Assembly: GCF_023701695.1 (NCBI RefSeq)
Contig: NZ_JAJOZC010000001.1
Span: 744,001 to 808,000, forward strand
Length of the DNA: 64,000 nt
Reading direction: 5' to 3'
From: Streptomyces sp. RKAG290
GTDB taxonomy: Bacteria; Actinomycetota; Actinomycetes; Streptomycetales; Streptomycetaceae
In this document: piece after piece, positions 19,032 to 28,241 of the stretch
Numbering within the stretch: the first letter of the stretch is position 1
How the letters are laid out: the number at the start of each line of letters is the position of its first letter
Program-made: the position numbers and the translations under genes
Notes under the pieces: generated by a model
Databases searched by the model: none
What the model was told of the DNA's origin: nothing
Seen by the model: only the letters and a program-made list of their open reading frames with translations

Positions 19032-20194
19032 CTAGGAAGTACGGGTGTTGCGGGTGTTACGGATGGTGCTCGCGGCCTGGTCGTAGATCTGTGCGTACCG
19101 CTCGTACCGCTCGACGCGGCGCCGGTTGGTGCGGCGGAACCTGCGGGCCACCAGCCTGGCGAGGTCGGCGGCGCCGACCATACCCGCCTCCGGGCCGAGC
19201 TGCGCCTTCGCGATCCGGGCCTCGGGGCGGTAGCCGCGGCCGGTGAGGTGGCGTTTGAAGGCGTCCCTGGCCGGTCCGATCAGCAGGTCGTCGGCGGCGC
19301 TGACGCCCCCTCCGATGACGAAGCAGGAGGGGTCGAGCGCGGCGGCCAGATTGGCGATGCCGACGCCGAGCCACTGGCCGATGTCCTGGAGCAGCTCGAT
19401 GCACATCGCATCGCCCTCGCGGGCCAGTTCGGTGATGAGCGGTCCGGTGATGTCGGGGATGTTGCCCTTGACCCGCTCGATGATTCCGTGGGCCACCGGG
19501 GAGTCCGCGGCGGCCAGCTCCCTGGCCTCCCGGACGAGTGCGTTCCCGGAGCTGTACTGCTCCCAGCAGCCACGGTTCCCGCAGGGGCAGCGGTGGCCGC
19601 CGGGCACCACCTGCATGTGGCCGAACTCACCGGCGACGCCGTACTTGCCGCGCTTGACCTGACCGTCCTCCAGGATCGCGCCGCCGATACCCGTACCGAG
19701 GGTGATCATGACGAGGTGGTCCTCGCCGCGCCCCGCTCCGAAGCGCCATTCCGCCCAGGCGGCGGTGTTGGCGTCGTTGTCGACCATGACGGGGACGACG
19801 AGCCGGGAGGCGATGGCGTCGCGCAGGGGTTCGTCGCGCCACGCGAGGTGCGGGGCGAACAGCACCTTGGAGCGGTCCGCGTCGACCCAGCCGGCCGCCC
19901 CGATACCCACCGCGTGCACGTCGTGACGGTCGGAGAGGTCCAGGACCAGTTCGACGATGGTGTCCTCGACGACCTTGGGGCTCTTGGACTTGTCCGGCGT
20001 CTCGGTGCGCAGGGTCTCCAGGATGTTGCCGTCGGCGTCGACGACCCCGGCCATCACCTTCGTCCCCCGATGTCGATGCCGACGGTGGGGACCCGCGGCG
20101 CGGTGAGGTGCGAGCGCCGCTCCCGGGTGCCGACGGTCCGCAGGACGGTGGCGCGGGCGGAGCCGCGGTGTGTGAAGTCGCGGTACGTGCTCAT
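19032..20194 (-). CDS. glkA: ROK-family glucokinase, one-base frameshift as read
   Basis: ROK kinases phosphorylate glucose with ATP and can mediate carbon catabolite repression. The protein starts at ATG 20194 (MSTYRDFTHRGSARAT) and reaches PTVGIDIGG, the ATP-binding motif, where the frame breaks. The rest continues in the next frame as MAGVVDADGNIL with DNDANTAAWAEWRFG, the catalytic-region TLGTGIGGAI, and the ROK zinc motif CPCGNRGCWEQ. Adding one G to the GGGGG run at 20058-20062 gives DIGGTKVMAGVVD, exactly the family motif, and a 387-residue protein. The perfect repair and strong conservation on both sides suggest an under-called base rather than a dead gene. It lies downstream of a sugar ABC transporter on the same strand (125-base gap). 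Confidence 0.85.
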
Positions 20195-20319
20195 CGTCCC
20201 TGAGGGGTCGGGGTGGCCCGGGTCGAGGTGATCCAGGCGACGGACGGTGCCCGTCTGCCCCGATTCTGCCACTGCCGGTGGCCCGGGGCTGCCGGACGGG
20301 GTCGGCCGGGGCGGCGGAG

Positions 20320-21183
20320 CTACGGGGTGTCGCCCTTCACCGGCGGGATGCCCGGCAGGTCCGGGGCGGGGGCCCGCTCCAGCTCGTGGCTGAGCTCCTC
20401 CAGCTCGCTGCCGCCCGCCATCTGGCGGGTCAGCTCGTCCAGCGTGATGCTGTCCTTGGTGTGGCTGCCGGCCATCGCACCCCGCTTGAGCAGCACGAAG
20501 CGGTCACCGACCAGATACGCGTGGTGCGGGTTGTGCGTGATCAGCACCACGCCCAGACCGGCGTCCCGGGCGGCCGCGACGTACTTGAGGACGACCCCGG
20601 ACTGCTTGACGCCGAGCGCCGCCGTCGGCTCGTCCAGGACCAGCACCTTGGCGCCGAAGTGCACCGCCCGTGCGATGGCGACGCACTGGCGTTCGCCGCC
20701 GGACAGGGTGCCGATGGGCTGGTCGACGTCGCGCAGGTCGATGCCCATCCGCAGCAGCTCGGAGCGGGTCGTCTCGCGCATCAGCCGGACGTCGAGGCGC
20801 TTGAAGGGGCCCGCGCCGGTCGTCGGCTCGGAGCCGAGGAAGAAGTTCCGCCAGACCGGCATCAGGGGGACGACGGCGAGGTCCTGGTAGACCGTGGCGA
20901 TGCCCCGGTCCAGGGCGTCGCGGGGGTTGGCGAGCGTGGTCTCCTCGCCGTCCACGAGAAAGGTTCCGGCGTCGTGCTGGTGCAGCCCCGCGATGATCTT
21001 GATGAGGGTGGACTTGCCCGCGCCGTTGTCGCCGAGGACACAGGAGATCTCGCCGGCCCGGACCTCCAGCGAGACGTCCTGGAGCGCCTTGATGTTGCCG
21101 TAGAACTTGCTGACGTGGTCGAGCTCGATCAGCGCCCGCCGGTCGGTGTCCGCCGGCCCGTTCGGTGCCTGGGGGGCCGTCAT
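20320..21183 (-). CDS. Sugar ABC transporter ATP-binding protein
   Basis: A 287-residue ATPase with a single ABC domain. Walker A is GDNGAGKST, the signature is LSGGERQ, Walker B is [12 protein letters not shown] and the switch is LITHN. It resembles one half of RbsA/XylG-type sugar ATPases, where actinobacteria often use a one-domain version. The C-terminus is a short acidic tail. ATG 21183 overlaps the permease stop by ATGA, so translation is coupled. With the permease and binding protein upstream it forms a complete importer of the ribose/xylose/inositol class. Substrate is inferred only from neighbours: a glucokinase downstream and a Gfo/Idh dehydrogenase divergent. Confidence 0.88.
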   Translation of the reverse strand: MTAPQAPNGPADTDRRALIELDHVSKFYGNIKALQDVSLEVRAGEISCVLGDNGAGKSTLIKIIAGLHQHDAGTFLVDGEETTLANPRDALDRGIATVYQDLAVVPLMPVWRNFFLGSEPTTGAGPFKRLDVRLMRETTRSELLRMGIDLRDVDQPIGTLSGGERQCVAIARAVHFGAKVLVLDEPTAALGVKQSGVVLKYVAAARDAGLGVVLITHNPHHAYLVGDRFVLLKRGAMAGSHTKDSITLDELTRQMAGGSELEELSHELERAPAPDLPGIPPVKGDTP

Positions 21184-22229
21184 TTCGTCGCCTCCGCGCG
21201 CTTGCGTACCCATGCGTTGAGCAGGGTGGCCAGGAGCAGCATGGCTCCGAGGAAGAATTTGAACCAGTCGGGGTCCCACTCCGCGTACACGATGCCCTTG
21301 CCGGTCATGCCGAAGATGAAGGCACCGACCGCCGAGCCGATCGCGGAGCCGTAGCCGCCGGTGATCAGGCAGCCGCCGATGACGGCGGCGATGATGTACG
21401 TGAGTTCGTTGCCGACACCCTCGCCGGACTGCACGACGTCGTAGCTGAACAGCAGGTGCTGCCCGGAGATCCAGGCGGCGAAGGCCACCCCGAGGTAGAG
21501 CCCGATCTTCGTACGGATCACCGGGACGCCGACCGCGCGGGCCGCGTCGGCTCCGCCGCCGACCGCGTAGATCCAGTTGCCGAAGCGGGTGCGGAGCAGG
21601 ATCCAGGTGGCGATCGCGACGAGGACGGCCCACCACAGGATGGTCACCTTGAGCTCGACGCCGCCCACGGTCCACTCCGAGGCGAAGAGCTTGCGGGCCG
21701 AGGAGAAGCCCTCCATGTTCCCGATGGTCTTCGTCGAGACGGTCCCGCTGATCAGCTTGGTGAAGCCGAGGTTCAGCCCGGTCAGCATCAGGAACGTGCC
21801 GAGCGTGATGATGAAGCTCGGCAGTTTGGTGTGGGTCAGCATGAAGCCGTTGAAGGCCCCGATGGCCAGCGTGACCAGCAACGACACGAAGACGCCGACC
21901 CAGACGTTGGCGGTCATCTGGTAGCTGAACATCGACGAGATCAGCGCGGAGCTGGTGACCATCACGCCCGCGGAGAGGTCGAACTCGCCGCCGATCATCA
22001 GCAGGGCGACCGGTGCCGCCATGATCCCGATGGTGGAGGCCGCGTACAGGACCGTGCCGAAGCTGGTGGCGCGCAGGAAGCTGTCGGCGACGATCGCGAA
22101 GAAGAGGAAGACCGCCACCGCGCCGACGAGCGAACCCAGCTCGGGGCGGCCGAGCAGCTTGCGGAACGGTGAGGTGCGCAGCAGCCGCTCGTCCGCCCCG
22201 GCGGGGGCGGGCCGGCCGGGCGCGCTCAA
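21180..22229 (-). CDS. Sugar ABC transporter permease (RbsC/XylH type)
   Basis: A 349-residue membrane protein with about ten hydrophobic segments. It includes the family hallmarks [16 protein letters not shown] (the EFDLS motif of ribose-type permeases), [17 protein letters not shown] and [18 protein letters not shown] near the end. The most likely start is TTG 22227-22229, which overlaps the TGA of the binding-protein gene (TTGA) and has GGGGAA just upstream. No ATG or GTG lies before the first helix in this frame. It is the channel of the importer encoded by the three-gene operon. Confidence 0.85.
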   Translation of the reverse strand: MSAPGRPAPAGADERLLRTSPFRKLLGRPELGSLVGAVAVFLFFAIVADSFLRATSFGTVLYAASTIGIMAAPVALLMIGGEFDLSAGVMVTSSALISSMFSYQMTANVWVGVFVSLLVTLAIGAFNGFMLTHTKLPSFIITLGTFLMLTGLNLGFTKLISGTVSTKTIGNMEGFSSARKLFASEWTVGGVELKVTILWWAVLVAIATWILLRTRFGNWIYAVGGGADAARAVGVPVIRTKIGLYLGVAFAAWISGQHLLFSYDVVQSGEGVGNELTYIIAAVIGGCLITGGYGSAIGSAVGAFIFGMTGKGIVYAEWDPDWFKFFLGAMLLLATLLNAWVRKRAEATK

Positions 22230-23239
22230 CGCGTTCCCCGGTCCGTGTACTGCGCCAGCTGCCCGGCGTCCTTCGAGGTGATGACCTGCGGGCCGGTGAG
22301 GACCGGAAGGCCGCCGCCGAGCACGTTGCGGTTGTAGCGGTAGAGCCAGAGCAGGTCGACGGCCTCGTAGCCCTGGAGGTAGGGCTGCTGGTCGACGGCG
22401 AAGCCGAGGGTCTTGGCCTTGAGCTCGGCGGCCACCTTGGCGTTCAGGTCGAAGGTGTCGACCTCGGCCTTGCTGCCCGCGGTCTCCTTCGCCTTGACGG
22501 CGGCGTCCGCGAACGGCGCGCCGAGGGTGACGACCGCGTCGATGTCCTTGTCGGCCTGGAGCTTCGCCTCGATGGAGGCCTGGACGTCGGGCATGTTGGT
22601 GCCCTCGACGTACAGGTTCTGCATCTCGCCGTCGAAGGTCTTCTTCGCTCCGGCGCAGCGCTGCTCGTGGCCCACGTTGCCCTGCTCGTGCAGGATGCAG
22701 AGGGCCTTCTTGCGGCCGCGCGTGTTGAGCTCGTCGCCGACGGCCTCGCCCGCGATGGACTCGTCCTGGCCGATGTGGGTGAGCGCGCCGAACTTCTTGG
22801 ACTCCGCGGAACCCGAGTTCACCGTGATCACCGGGATGCCGGCCTTGGCGGCCTTGGCGACGACGGCCTTCATCGCGTCGGGCTTGGCGAGCGTGACGAT
22901 CAGCCCGTCGACCTTCTTGTCGATGGCGGCCTGGACGAGCTGGGCCTGCTGCTGCGCCTCGTCGTTGTGCGAGTACAGGAAGTTGATGTTGTCCTTCTTG
23001 GCCGCCATGTCGGCGCCCTTCTGGACGATGTCCCAGAAGGTGTCGCCATCGCCCGAGTGGGTGACCATGGCGAAGGTCCAGCGGGGCGTGTTCACCGCGG
23101 ACCGGCCCTCGGCGGCGGCCTGCTCCGCACGCTCCTCCGCCCGCTTGCCGCCGGTGCTGCTGCATCCCATGAGGGACGCCCCGAGCACCGCCGCTAGCAC
23201 GGCGCCCATCGCACGTACCCCTGTCCGAACCCTTGCCAC
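22226..23239 (-). CDS. Sugar ABC transporter substrate-binding lipoprotein
   Basis: A 337-residue type I periplasmic binding protein. GTG 23239 is chosen because AGAAGGG lies nine bases upstream. The N-terminus [18 protein letters not shown] leads to the lipobox LMGC, so the mature protein is membrane-anchored by a lipid. The core shows [32 protein letters not shown] and [14 protein letters not shown], typical of ribose/galactose/inositol binders. It is the first gene of the operon; the 333 bases upstream, shared with the divergent dehydrogenase, should hold the promoter. A myo-inositol-like substrate is possible given the Gfo/Idh neighbour, but this is inference. Confidence 0.87.
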   Translation of the reverse strand: MARVRTGVRAMGAVLAAVLGASLMGCSSTGGKRAEERAEQAAAEGRSAVNTPRWTFAMVTHSGDGDTFWDIVQKGADMAAKKDNINFLYSHNDEAQQQAQLVQAAIDKKVDGLIVTLAKPDAMKAVVAKAAKAGIPVITVNSGSAESKKFGALTHIGQDESIAGEAVGDELNTRGRKKALCILHEQGNVGHEQRCAGAKKTFDGEMQNLYVEGTNMPDVQASIEAKLQADKDIDAVVTLGAPFADAAVKAKETAGSKAEVDTFDLNAKVAAELKAKTLGFAVDQQPYLQGYEAVDLLWLYRYNRNVLGGGLPVLTGPQVITSKDAGQLAQYTDRGTR

Positions 23240-23572
23240 GACGCCGTGCCCTTCTTGTGCTGCTCGTTGTGCTGCTGGTGGAGCCGGGGCCCGTGCGGTC
23301 CCGGCCCGGCTGGGCAAGTATCCCCGAGCCCCCGCCGCCGTCGCCCGGCAGGGCGCCGCGCGTGTGGTCGGGGCCGGGGCGCGTACGGCGCCGGGGGCGG
23401 CCGTGCGCCGTCGCCGTCACCGTGCGGGAAGCCGGGAAGCCTCCGTCACCGTATTGAAGTCGCCGGGCGCTGTCACCGTGCGGGGGCACGGAAATCCGCG
23501 CTGTCCGAAATGGGCCCCCATTTGTCAGGACATATAGTTGACAGCGTTGCCGGTGCACGGCACGTTGGGTCC
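23240..23572. other. Divergent intergenic region between sugar importer and dehydrogenase
   Basis: This is 333 bases between two divergent starts. It contains the candidate operator/promoter at 23523-23543. The remainder, near the importer gene, is GC-rich with no recognisable site. The open frames through it lack start signals. Confidence 0.5.
23523..23543. promoter_or_regulatory. Inverted repeat TGTCA-N11-TGACA with -10-like TATAGT
   Basis: TGTCA (23523-23527) and TGACA (23539-23543) form an inverted repeat separated by eleven bases, in an AT-rich island inside very GC-rich DNA. TATAGT at 23533-23538 lies inside the repeat and matches a -10 element for the plus-strand dehydrogenase, whose ATG is 35 bases further on. 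No clear -35 was found. A dimeric repressor (GntR or ROK type) binding here would cover the promoter. No regulator gene is adjacent. Confidence 0.4.
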
Positions 23573-24577
23573 ATGCGCATCGGACTCATCGGCACCGGCC
23601 GGATCGGTTCCTTCCACGCGGGCATGCTGTCCCGCCACCCCTCGGTGGACGCCCTGGTGGTGACGGACACCGACCCCGCCCGCGCCGCCGCTGTCGCGGG
23701 CCGGACCGGAGCGGTCGCCGTCGGCTCCGCCGCCGAGGTGTTCGAAGCGGGCCTGGACGCCGTGGTCATCGCCTCGGCCACCGCCGCGCACGCCGAGCTG
23801 ATCGGCCGGGCCGCCCGCGCCGGGCTGCCCGCGTTCTGCGAGAAGCCCGTGGCGCTGGACCTGACGGGCACGCTGGCCGCCCTGCGCGAGGCCGAGCGGG
23901 CCGGGAGCGTGCTCCAGCTGGGCTTCATGCGCAGGTTCGACGCGGGGTACGCGGCGGCGCGGGCCGCGGTGCGGAGCGGGGCGCTCGGCCGGGTGCACAC
24001 CGTCCGCACGGTGACCTCCGACCCGGAGCCGCCGCCCGCGGCCTACCTGCCGCTCTCCGGCGGGCTGTACCGGGACTGTCTGATCCACGACTTCGACATG
24101 GTGCGCTGGGTGACGGGCCGTGAGGTGGCCCAGGTGTACGCCGCCGGCTCGGACCGCGGGCCCGCGATGTTCCGCGAGTCCGGTGACGTGGACACCGCGG
24201 CGGCGCTGCTGACACTCGACGACGGCACCCTCGCCACGGCGACGGCGACCCGCTGCAACGGCGCCGGGTACGACGTGCGGATGGAGCTCGCGGGCGAGCT
24301 GGACCAGATCGCGGTCGGCCTCGACGAGCGCACGCCGCTCACCTCGGCCGAACCACAGGGCCCCGGCGCCCCGGCCAAGCCGTGGCCGGGCTTCCTGGAG
24401 CGCTTCGGCCCGGCGTACGAGGCCGAACTGGACGCCTTCGTGCGCCTGGTGCGTGGCGAGGCGGCCAACCCGTGCGACGGCCGGGAGGCCCTGCACGCCC
24501 TGCGGGTCGCCGAGGCGTGCGAGGTCTCACGGCGGGAACGCCGGCCCGTGGAGCTCACCGAGATCCCGGGGGCCTGA
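23573..24577 (+). CDS. Gfo/Idh/MocA-family oxidoreductase (inositol dehydrogenase-like)
   Basis: A 334-residue NAD(P)-dependent dehydrogenase. The N-terminal Rossmann motif is GLIGTGRIGSFHA (residues 4-16). The conserved FCEKPVALDL (Lys of the catalytic E-K-P motif, about residue 88) and the C-terminal substrate region DCLIHDFDMVRWVTG (D-x-x-x-H) are all present. This is the arrangement of myo-inositol 2-dehydrogenases and related sugar dehydrogenases. ATG 23573 is used; the ribosome site is weak, so the mRNA may have a short leader. It diverges from a ribose/inositol-type ABC importer, which suggests that the imported sugar or polyol is its substrate. Confidence 0.82.
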   Translation: MRIGLIGTGRIGSFHAGMLSRHPSVDALVVTDTDPARAAAVAGRTGAVAVGSAAEVFEAGLDAVVIASATAAHAELIGRAARAGLPAFCEKPVALDLTGTLAALREAERAGSVLQLGFMRRFDAGYAAARAAVRSGALGRVHTVRTVTSDPEPPPAAYLPLSGGLYRDCLIHDFDMVRWVTGREVAQVYAAGSDRGPAMFRESGDVDTAAALLTLDDGTLATATATRCNGAGYDVRMELAGELDQIAVGLDERTPLTSAEPQGPGAPAKPWPGFLERFGPAYEAELDAFVRLVRGEAANPCDGREALHALRVAEACEVSRRERRPVELTEIPGA

Positions 24578-24607
24578 ACCGGACCGCGCACGGAGGCCGT
24601 CGGTGCC

Positions 24608-25804
24608 TCACCACCTGACCGGCAGCGCCTCCGGCCCCCGGATGAGCATCCCCGTACGCCAGTCCAGCGTCTGCGGATCCGCGTCCAGCGCCAGCTCCGG
24701 GCAGCGCTCCAGCAGCGACCCGATGGCGACCGCGGCCTCGATCCGGGCCAGCGGCGCTCCCAGGCAGTAGTGGATTCCGTGGCCGAAGGCGACGTGCCCG
24801 CGGGCGTCCCGGGTGATGTCGAAACGGTCCGGGTCCGGGTAGCGGTCCGGGTCGCGGTTGGCATCGGCCATCGCGACCAGGACCAGCTCGCCGCCGCCCG
24901 GGATCACCGTGCCCGCGATGTCGAGCGGCTCGGTGGTGAAGCGGTACGTGGGTGTCTCGACGGGTCCCGCGTAGCGGAGCATCTCCTCCACCGCGCCGTC
25001 GATGAGGCCGGGGTCGGCGCGCAGGGCGCCGAGCTGTTGCGGGTGGGTGAGCAGGGCGAGCACCCCGTTGGCGATGAGGTTCACCGTCGTCTCGTGGCCC
25101 GCGACGAGCAACAGCCAGGCCATCCCCATCAGTTCCTCGCCGGAGAGCCGGTCACCCTCCTCGTCGGCCGTGTGGATCAGCGCGCTCATCAGGTCCTCGC
25201 CCGGCTGTTTCCGTTTGTCGCTGAGCAGCCCGGTCAGGAAGCCGGACATCTCGGCGGTCGCCGCCCGGCGTGCCCCGGCGTCGATGGAGGACACCACCGT
25301 GTTGGACCACGCCCGGAAGGCCTCGCGGTCCAGGAAGGGCACCCCGAGCAGTTCGCAGATGACGGACATCGGCAGCGGGAACGCCAGGGACTCGACGAGG
25401 TCGCTCGCGCGGCCGGGCCGCGCCAGCATCGTGTCGAGCAGCTCGTCCGTCATCTGCTGCACACGCGGGACGAGCTGCTGCATCCGGCGCGGGGTGAACT
25501 CCCGGGTCACCAGCTTGCGCAGGCGGGTGTGGACGGGCGCGTCCGTGCTGAGCATGGACGTCCCCGAGGCGACCTGGTGGACGCCGAGCGCGGGTGAGGC
25601 GTTGCGCCACTGCTTGGAGAGCCGCTGGTCGGCGAGCGCGGCCCGGCCCTCCTCGTACCCGACGACGAGCCAGGCGTCGGTACCCTCCGGGATGCGGACC
25701 CGGTGGACGGGGCCGCGGGCCCGCAGCTCCGCGTAGACGGGGTAGGGATCGCGGGTGAACCGCTCGCCGAGCGCTCCGAGGTCGACTATGGCTTCCGTGG
25801 TCAA
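24608..25804 (-). CDS. Cytochrome P450 (CYP107-like), second of pair
   Basis: A 398-residue soluble bacterial P450. Seen: the I-helix AGHETTVNLIANG (acid-alcohol pair H-E-T-T), the E-x-x-R in EEMLRYAGPVETPTYR, and the heme loop FGHGIHYCLGAPLAR with the thiolate Cys347. The start is TTG 25802-25804 with a perfect AAGGAG six bases upstream. It is the last gene of a three-gene unit with a thioesterase and another P450, which is about half identical by eye. Substrate is unknown; CYP107 enzymes often hydroxylate polyketides or fatty acids. A ferredoxin partner is not encoded next to it. Confidence 0.88.
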   Translation of the reverse strand: MTTEAIVDLGALGERFTRDPYPVYAELRARGPVHRVRIPEGTDAWLVVGYEEGRAALADQRLSKQWRNASPALGVHQVASGTSMLSTDAPVHTRLRKLVTREFTPRRMQQLVPRVQQMTDELLDTMLARPGRASDLVESLAFPLPMSVICELLGVPFLDREAFRAWSNTVVSSIDAGARRAATAEMSGFLTGLLSDKRKQPGEDLMSALIHTADEEGDRLSGEELMGMAWLLLVAGHETTVNLIANGVLALLTHPQQLGALRADPGLIDGAVEEMLRYAGPVETPTYRFTTEPLDIAGTVIPGGGELVLVAMADANRDPDRYPDPDRFDITRDARGHVAFGHGIHYCLGAPLARIEAAVAIGSLLERCPELALDADPQTLDWRTGMLIRGPEALPVRW

Positions 25805-25815
25805 GGCAGGCTCCT

Positions 25816-26235
25816 TCAGGATGATGTGGCGCTCAGCACGGTGCCCTGGGCGACCGCGCAGAGGTTCTCCGCGCCGCCCTCTCCCACGACGAACAGATCG
25901 CAGCGCACGACGGCCTGCCGGCGGCCGGTGTGGACGACCGCCGCCCGGGCGACGAGTGCGGTGCCGGTGGCGGGACGGAGGTACTGGATCGAGAAGCCGC
26001 CGGTGAGCACGGCCGGGCCGAGCGTCGTTCCGGCGGCGAAGGTGATCGCGTTGTCGGCGGCGTAGGCGAGTACGCCGCCGTGCAGGAAGCCGTTCTGCTG
26101 CTGGAGTTCCGCGCGCCCCTCGATCTCCAGGGTGGCCGCGCCGCCGCCGAACTCCGTGAGGTGCGCGCCGACGAGCCCGCTGAAGGGCTGGCTGTCGAGC
26201 ACCTTCTGGGCCGTGCGCAGGTCGAGTCCGGTCAT
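25816..26235 (-). CDS. PaaI-family hotdog thioesterase
   Basis: A 139-residue hotdog-fold protein with QQNGFLHGGVLAYAADNAI (the 'HGG..' catalytic-loop motif of PaaI/YbgC-like acyl-CoA thioesterases) and GGFSIQYLRPATGTALVARA, the usual strand pair. ATG 26235 is chosen because AAGGGAA lies five bases upstream; the frame is open further but lacks a signal. It lies 17 bases after one P450 stop and 11 bases before the start of the other, so it is in the middle of a P450-thioesterase-P450 operon. It likely cleaves an acyl-CoA or aromatic thioester linked to the P450 substrate. Confidence 0.82.
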   Translation of the reverse strand: MTGLDLRTAQKVLDSQPFSGLVGAHLTEFGGGAATLEIEGRAELQQQNGFLHGGVLAYAADNAITFAAGTTLGPAVLTGGFSIQYLRPATGTALVARAAVVHTGRRQAVVRCDLFVVGEGGAENLCAVAQGTVLSATSS

Positions 26236-26252
26236 GGCGTTCCCTTCACTCC

Positions 26253-27431
26253 TCACCAGCGCACGGGGAGCGTGCGTGTTCCGCGGATCAGCATCCCCGG
26301 CAGCCAGTCGGGCTCCCCGGCGTCCGGATCGAGCTCCAGGCCCGGGCACCGCTCCAGGAGCGTCCGGATCGCGATGCGCCCCTCCATCCGGGCCAGCGGC
26401 GCACCCAGGCAGAAGTGCACTCCGTGCCCGAAGGCCAGGTGTCCCTGGGCGTCACGCCGGATGTCGAAGCTGTCGGGCTGCGGGAAGCGGGCGGGGTCAC
26501 GGTCACCGCCTGCCAGGGCGACCAGGACCGGTTCACCGGCCGCGATGCGGGTGGAGCCGATCGTCACCGGCTCCCGGGTGAAGCGGAAGGTGGCGGTCTC
26601 CACCGGCCCCTCGTACCGGAGCATCTCCTCCACCGCGCCGTCGATCAGCCCGAAGTCTGCCCGCAAGACGGCAAGTTGAGCGGGATGCGCCAGGAGCGCC
26701 CGCACGCCGTTGGAGATCAGGTTGACCGTGGTCTCATGGCCGGCCACGAGCAGCAGGAAGGCCATGCCGACCAGTTCGTCGGGCGACAGCCCCTTATCGT
26801 CCTCGTACCGTGCGGCGATCAGTGCGCTCAGCAGGTCATCGCCGGGCGAGCGGCGTCTGTCCTCGATCAGTTCGGCGAGGTAGGCGCCCATGGCCCGGAC
26901 CGCTTCGCCCTCCTCCTGCGCACCGGCCGGGGAGACCACGTCGTTCGACAGCCGGCGAAAGCCGTCCCGGTCCAGGTCCGGCACGCCGATGAGCTCACAG
27001 ATGACGGTCATCGGCAGCGGGAAGGCGAGCGCGTCGACCAGGTCCGCCTGCCCTGCGGGCAGCATCGCGTCGAGCAGTCCGTCGGTGATCTGCTGCACGC
27101 GGGGCCGCAGCGCCTCGACCCGGCGCGGGGTGAACTCCCGGGCGACCAGCTTGCGCAGCCGGGTGTGGTCGGGTGCGTCCATCTCCAGCATGTTGGCGTT
27201 GATCGGGTCGCCCGTGCCCACCTGTCCCGGCAGCGTCCGCCAGTCCTTGCCGAACCGCTGGTCGGCCAGGACGGTGCGCCCCTCGTCGTACCCGACGACG
27301 AGCCACACCCGGTCGAAGTCGTCGGTGCGGACGGCGTGCACCGGACCCGCCGCGCGCAGCTTCGCGTAGTACGGATGCGGATTCGCGGTGAAGTCCGCGA
27401 CTCCACGCAGGTCTACCTCGACTTCGGACAA
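26253..27431 (-). CDS. Cytochrome P450 (CYP107-like), first of pair
   Basis: A 392-residue P450 closely related to the one at 24608-25804. It has the I-helix AGHETTVNLISNG, EEMLRYEGPVETATFR with the E-x-x-R, and the heme loop FGHGVHFCLGAPLAR with Cys341. The start is TTG 27429-27431 with GGGAGG upstream; no nearby ATG fits better. Duplication within the operon explains the similarity, but the two differ in the substrate-facing B-C region, so they may carry out successive oxidations. The gene begins 90 bases downstream of the response regulator stop. Confidence 0.88.
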   Translation of the reverse strand: MSEVEVDLRGVADFTANPHPYYAKLRAAGPVHAVRTDDFDRVWLVVGYDEGRTVLADQRFGKDWRTLPGQVGTGDPINANMLEMDAPDHTRLRKLVAREFTPRRVEALRPRVQQITDGLLDAMLPAGQADLVDALAFPLPMTVICELIGVPDLDRDGFRRLSNDVVSPAGAQEEGEAVRAMGAYLAELIEDRRRSPGDDLLSALIAARYEDDKGLSPDELVGMAFLLLVAGHETTVNLISNGVRALLAHPAQLAVLRADFGLIDGAVEEMLRYEGPVETATFRFTREPVTIGSTRIAAGEPVLVALAGGDRDPARFPQPDSFDIRRDAQGHLAFGHGVHFCLGAPLARMEGRIAIRTLLERCPGLELDPDAGEPDWLPGMLIRGTRTLPVRW

Positions 27432-27521
27432 GGGCCCACCCTCCCGGTCTGTTCGGGCCGGCCGCCAGGACCGGCCCGAACAGCGTATGCCGCCGGGCCC
27501 GGTCCGGACGAAGGGTTGCGC

Positions 27522-28241
27522 TCAGGCCGTGTCCCCGTCACCGTCGTCCAGCAGGCCCGCGTCGTGGACCAGCAGGGCGATCTGGACGCGGTTGTTGAAC
27601 TCGAACTTGGCGAGAATGCGTGACACCTGCGTCTTCACGGTGGCGACGCTCAGATAGAGCGCCGCGGCGATCTCGGCGTTGGAGCGGCCGTGCCCGACGG
27701 CGATCGCCACCTCGCGCTCCCTGTCGGCGAGCAACGTGAGCCGTCGGCGCGCCCGTTGGGCGCGGTCCGCCTTCTCCTCCTGGCCGGGGCCTGCCGCGCG
27801 GGCCATCAACTGCCGGGTGACTGCGGGCGACAGGACCGGGTCACCGGCCGCCACCCGCCGCACGGAGTCGACGATCTGGGCGGGCGGGGTGTCCTTGAGC
27901 ACGAAGCCGGCGGCGCCGGCCCGGATCGCGCGCAGCACCTGTTCGTCGGCGTGGAACGTGGTCAGGACGACGATCTCGGGCGCGTCCGGGCGGCTGCGCA
28001 GTGCCTCGGTGGCGGTCAGCCCGTCCATGACCGGCATCCGGATGTCCATCAGGACCACGTCCGGCCGGAGCCGGTCGACGAGTTCGGCCGCCTCGCTGCC
28101 GTCGGCCCCCTCCCCCACGATGTCGATGTCGGCGGCGCCGCCGAGCATGAGGGTGAGCCCGGCCCGTACGAGCGGGTCGTCGTCGACGATGAGCAGCCGG
28201 ACGGGCCTGGCCGCCGGAGGCGTGGGAGTCGGGGTGGTCAT
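27522..28241 (-). CDS. NarL/FixJ-family response regulator
   Basis: A 239-residue two-component regulator. The receiver domain has acidic IVDDD at the start and the phospho-acceptor Asp66 in VVLMDIRMP, with LTTFHADE and FVLKDTPP following. The C-terminal LuxR helix-turn-helix contains LTLLADREREVAIAVGHG and STAEIAAAL-like NAEIAAALYLS. The start ATG 28241 overlaps the kinase stop by ATGA, so translation is coupled. It is the partner of the kinase at 28238-29455. The target is unknown; the P450 operon begins 90 bases downstream. Confidence 0.88.
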   Translation of the reverse strand: MTTPTPTPPAARPVRLLIVDDDPLVRAGLTLMLGGAADIDIVGEGADGSEAAELVDRLRPDVVLMDIRMPVMDGLTATEALRSRPDAPEIVVLTTFHADEQVLRAIRAGAAGFVLKDTPPAQIVDSVRRVAAGDPVLSPAVTRQLMARAAGPGQEEKADRAQRARRRLTLLADREREVAIAVGHGRSNAEIAAALYLSVATVKTQVSRILAKFEFNNRVQIALLVHDAGLLDDGDGDTA

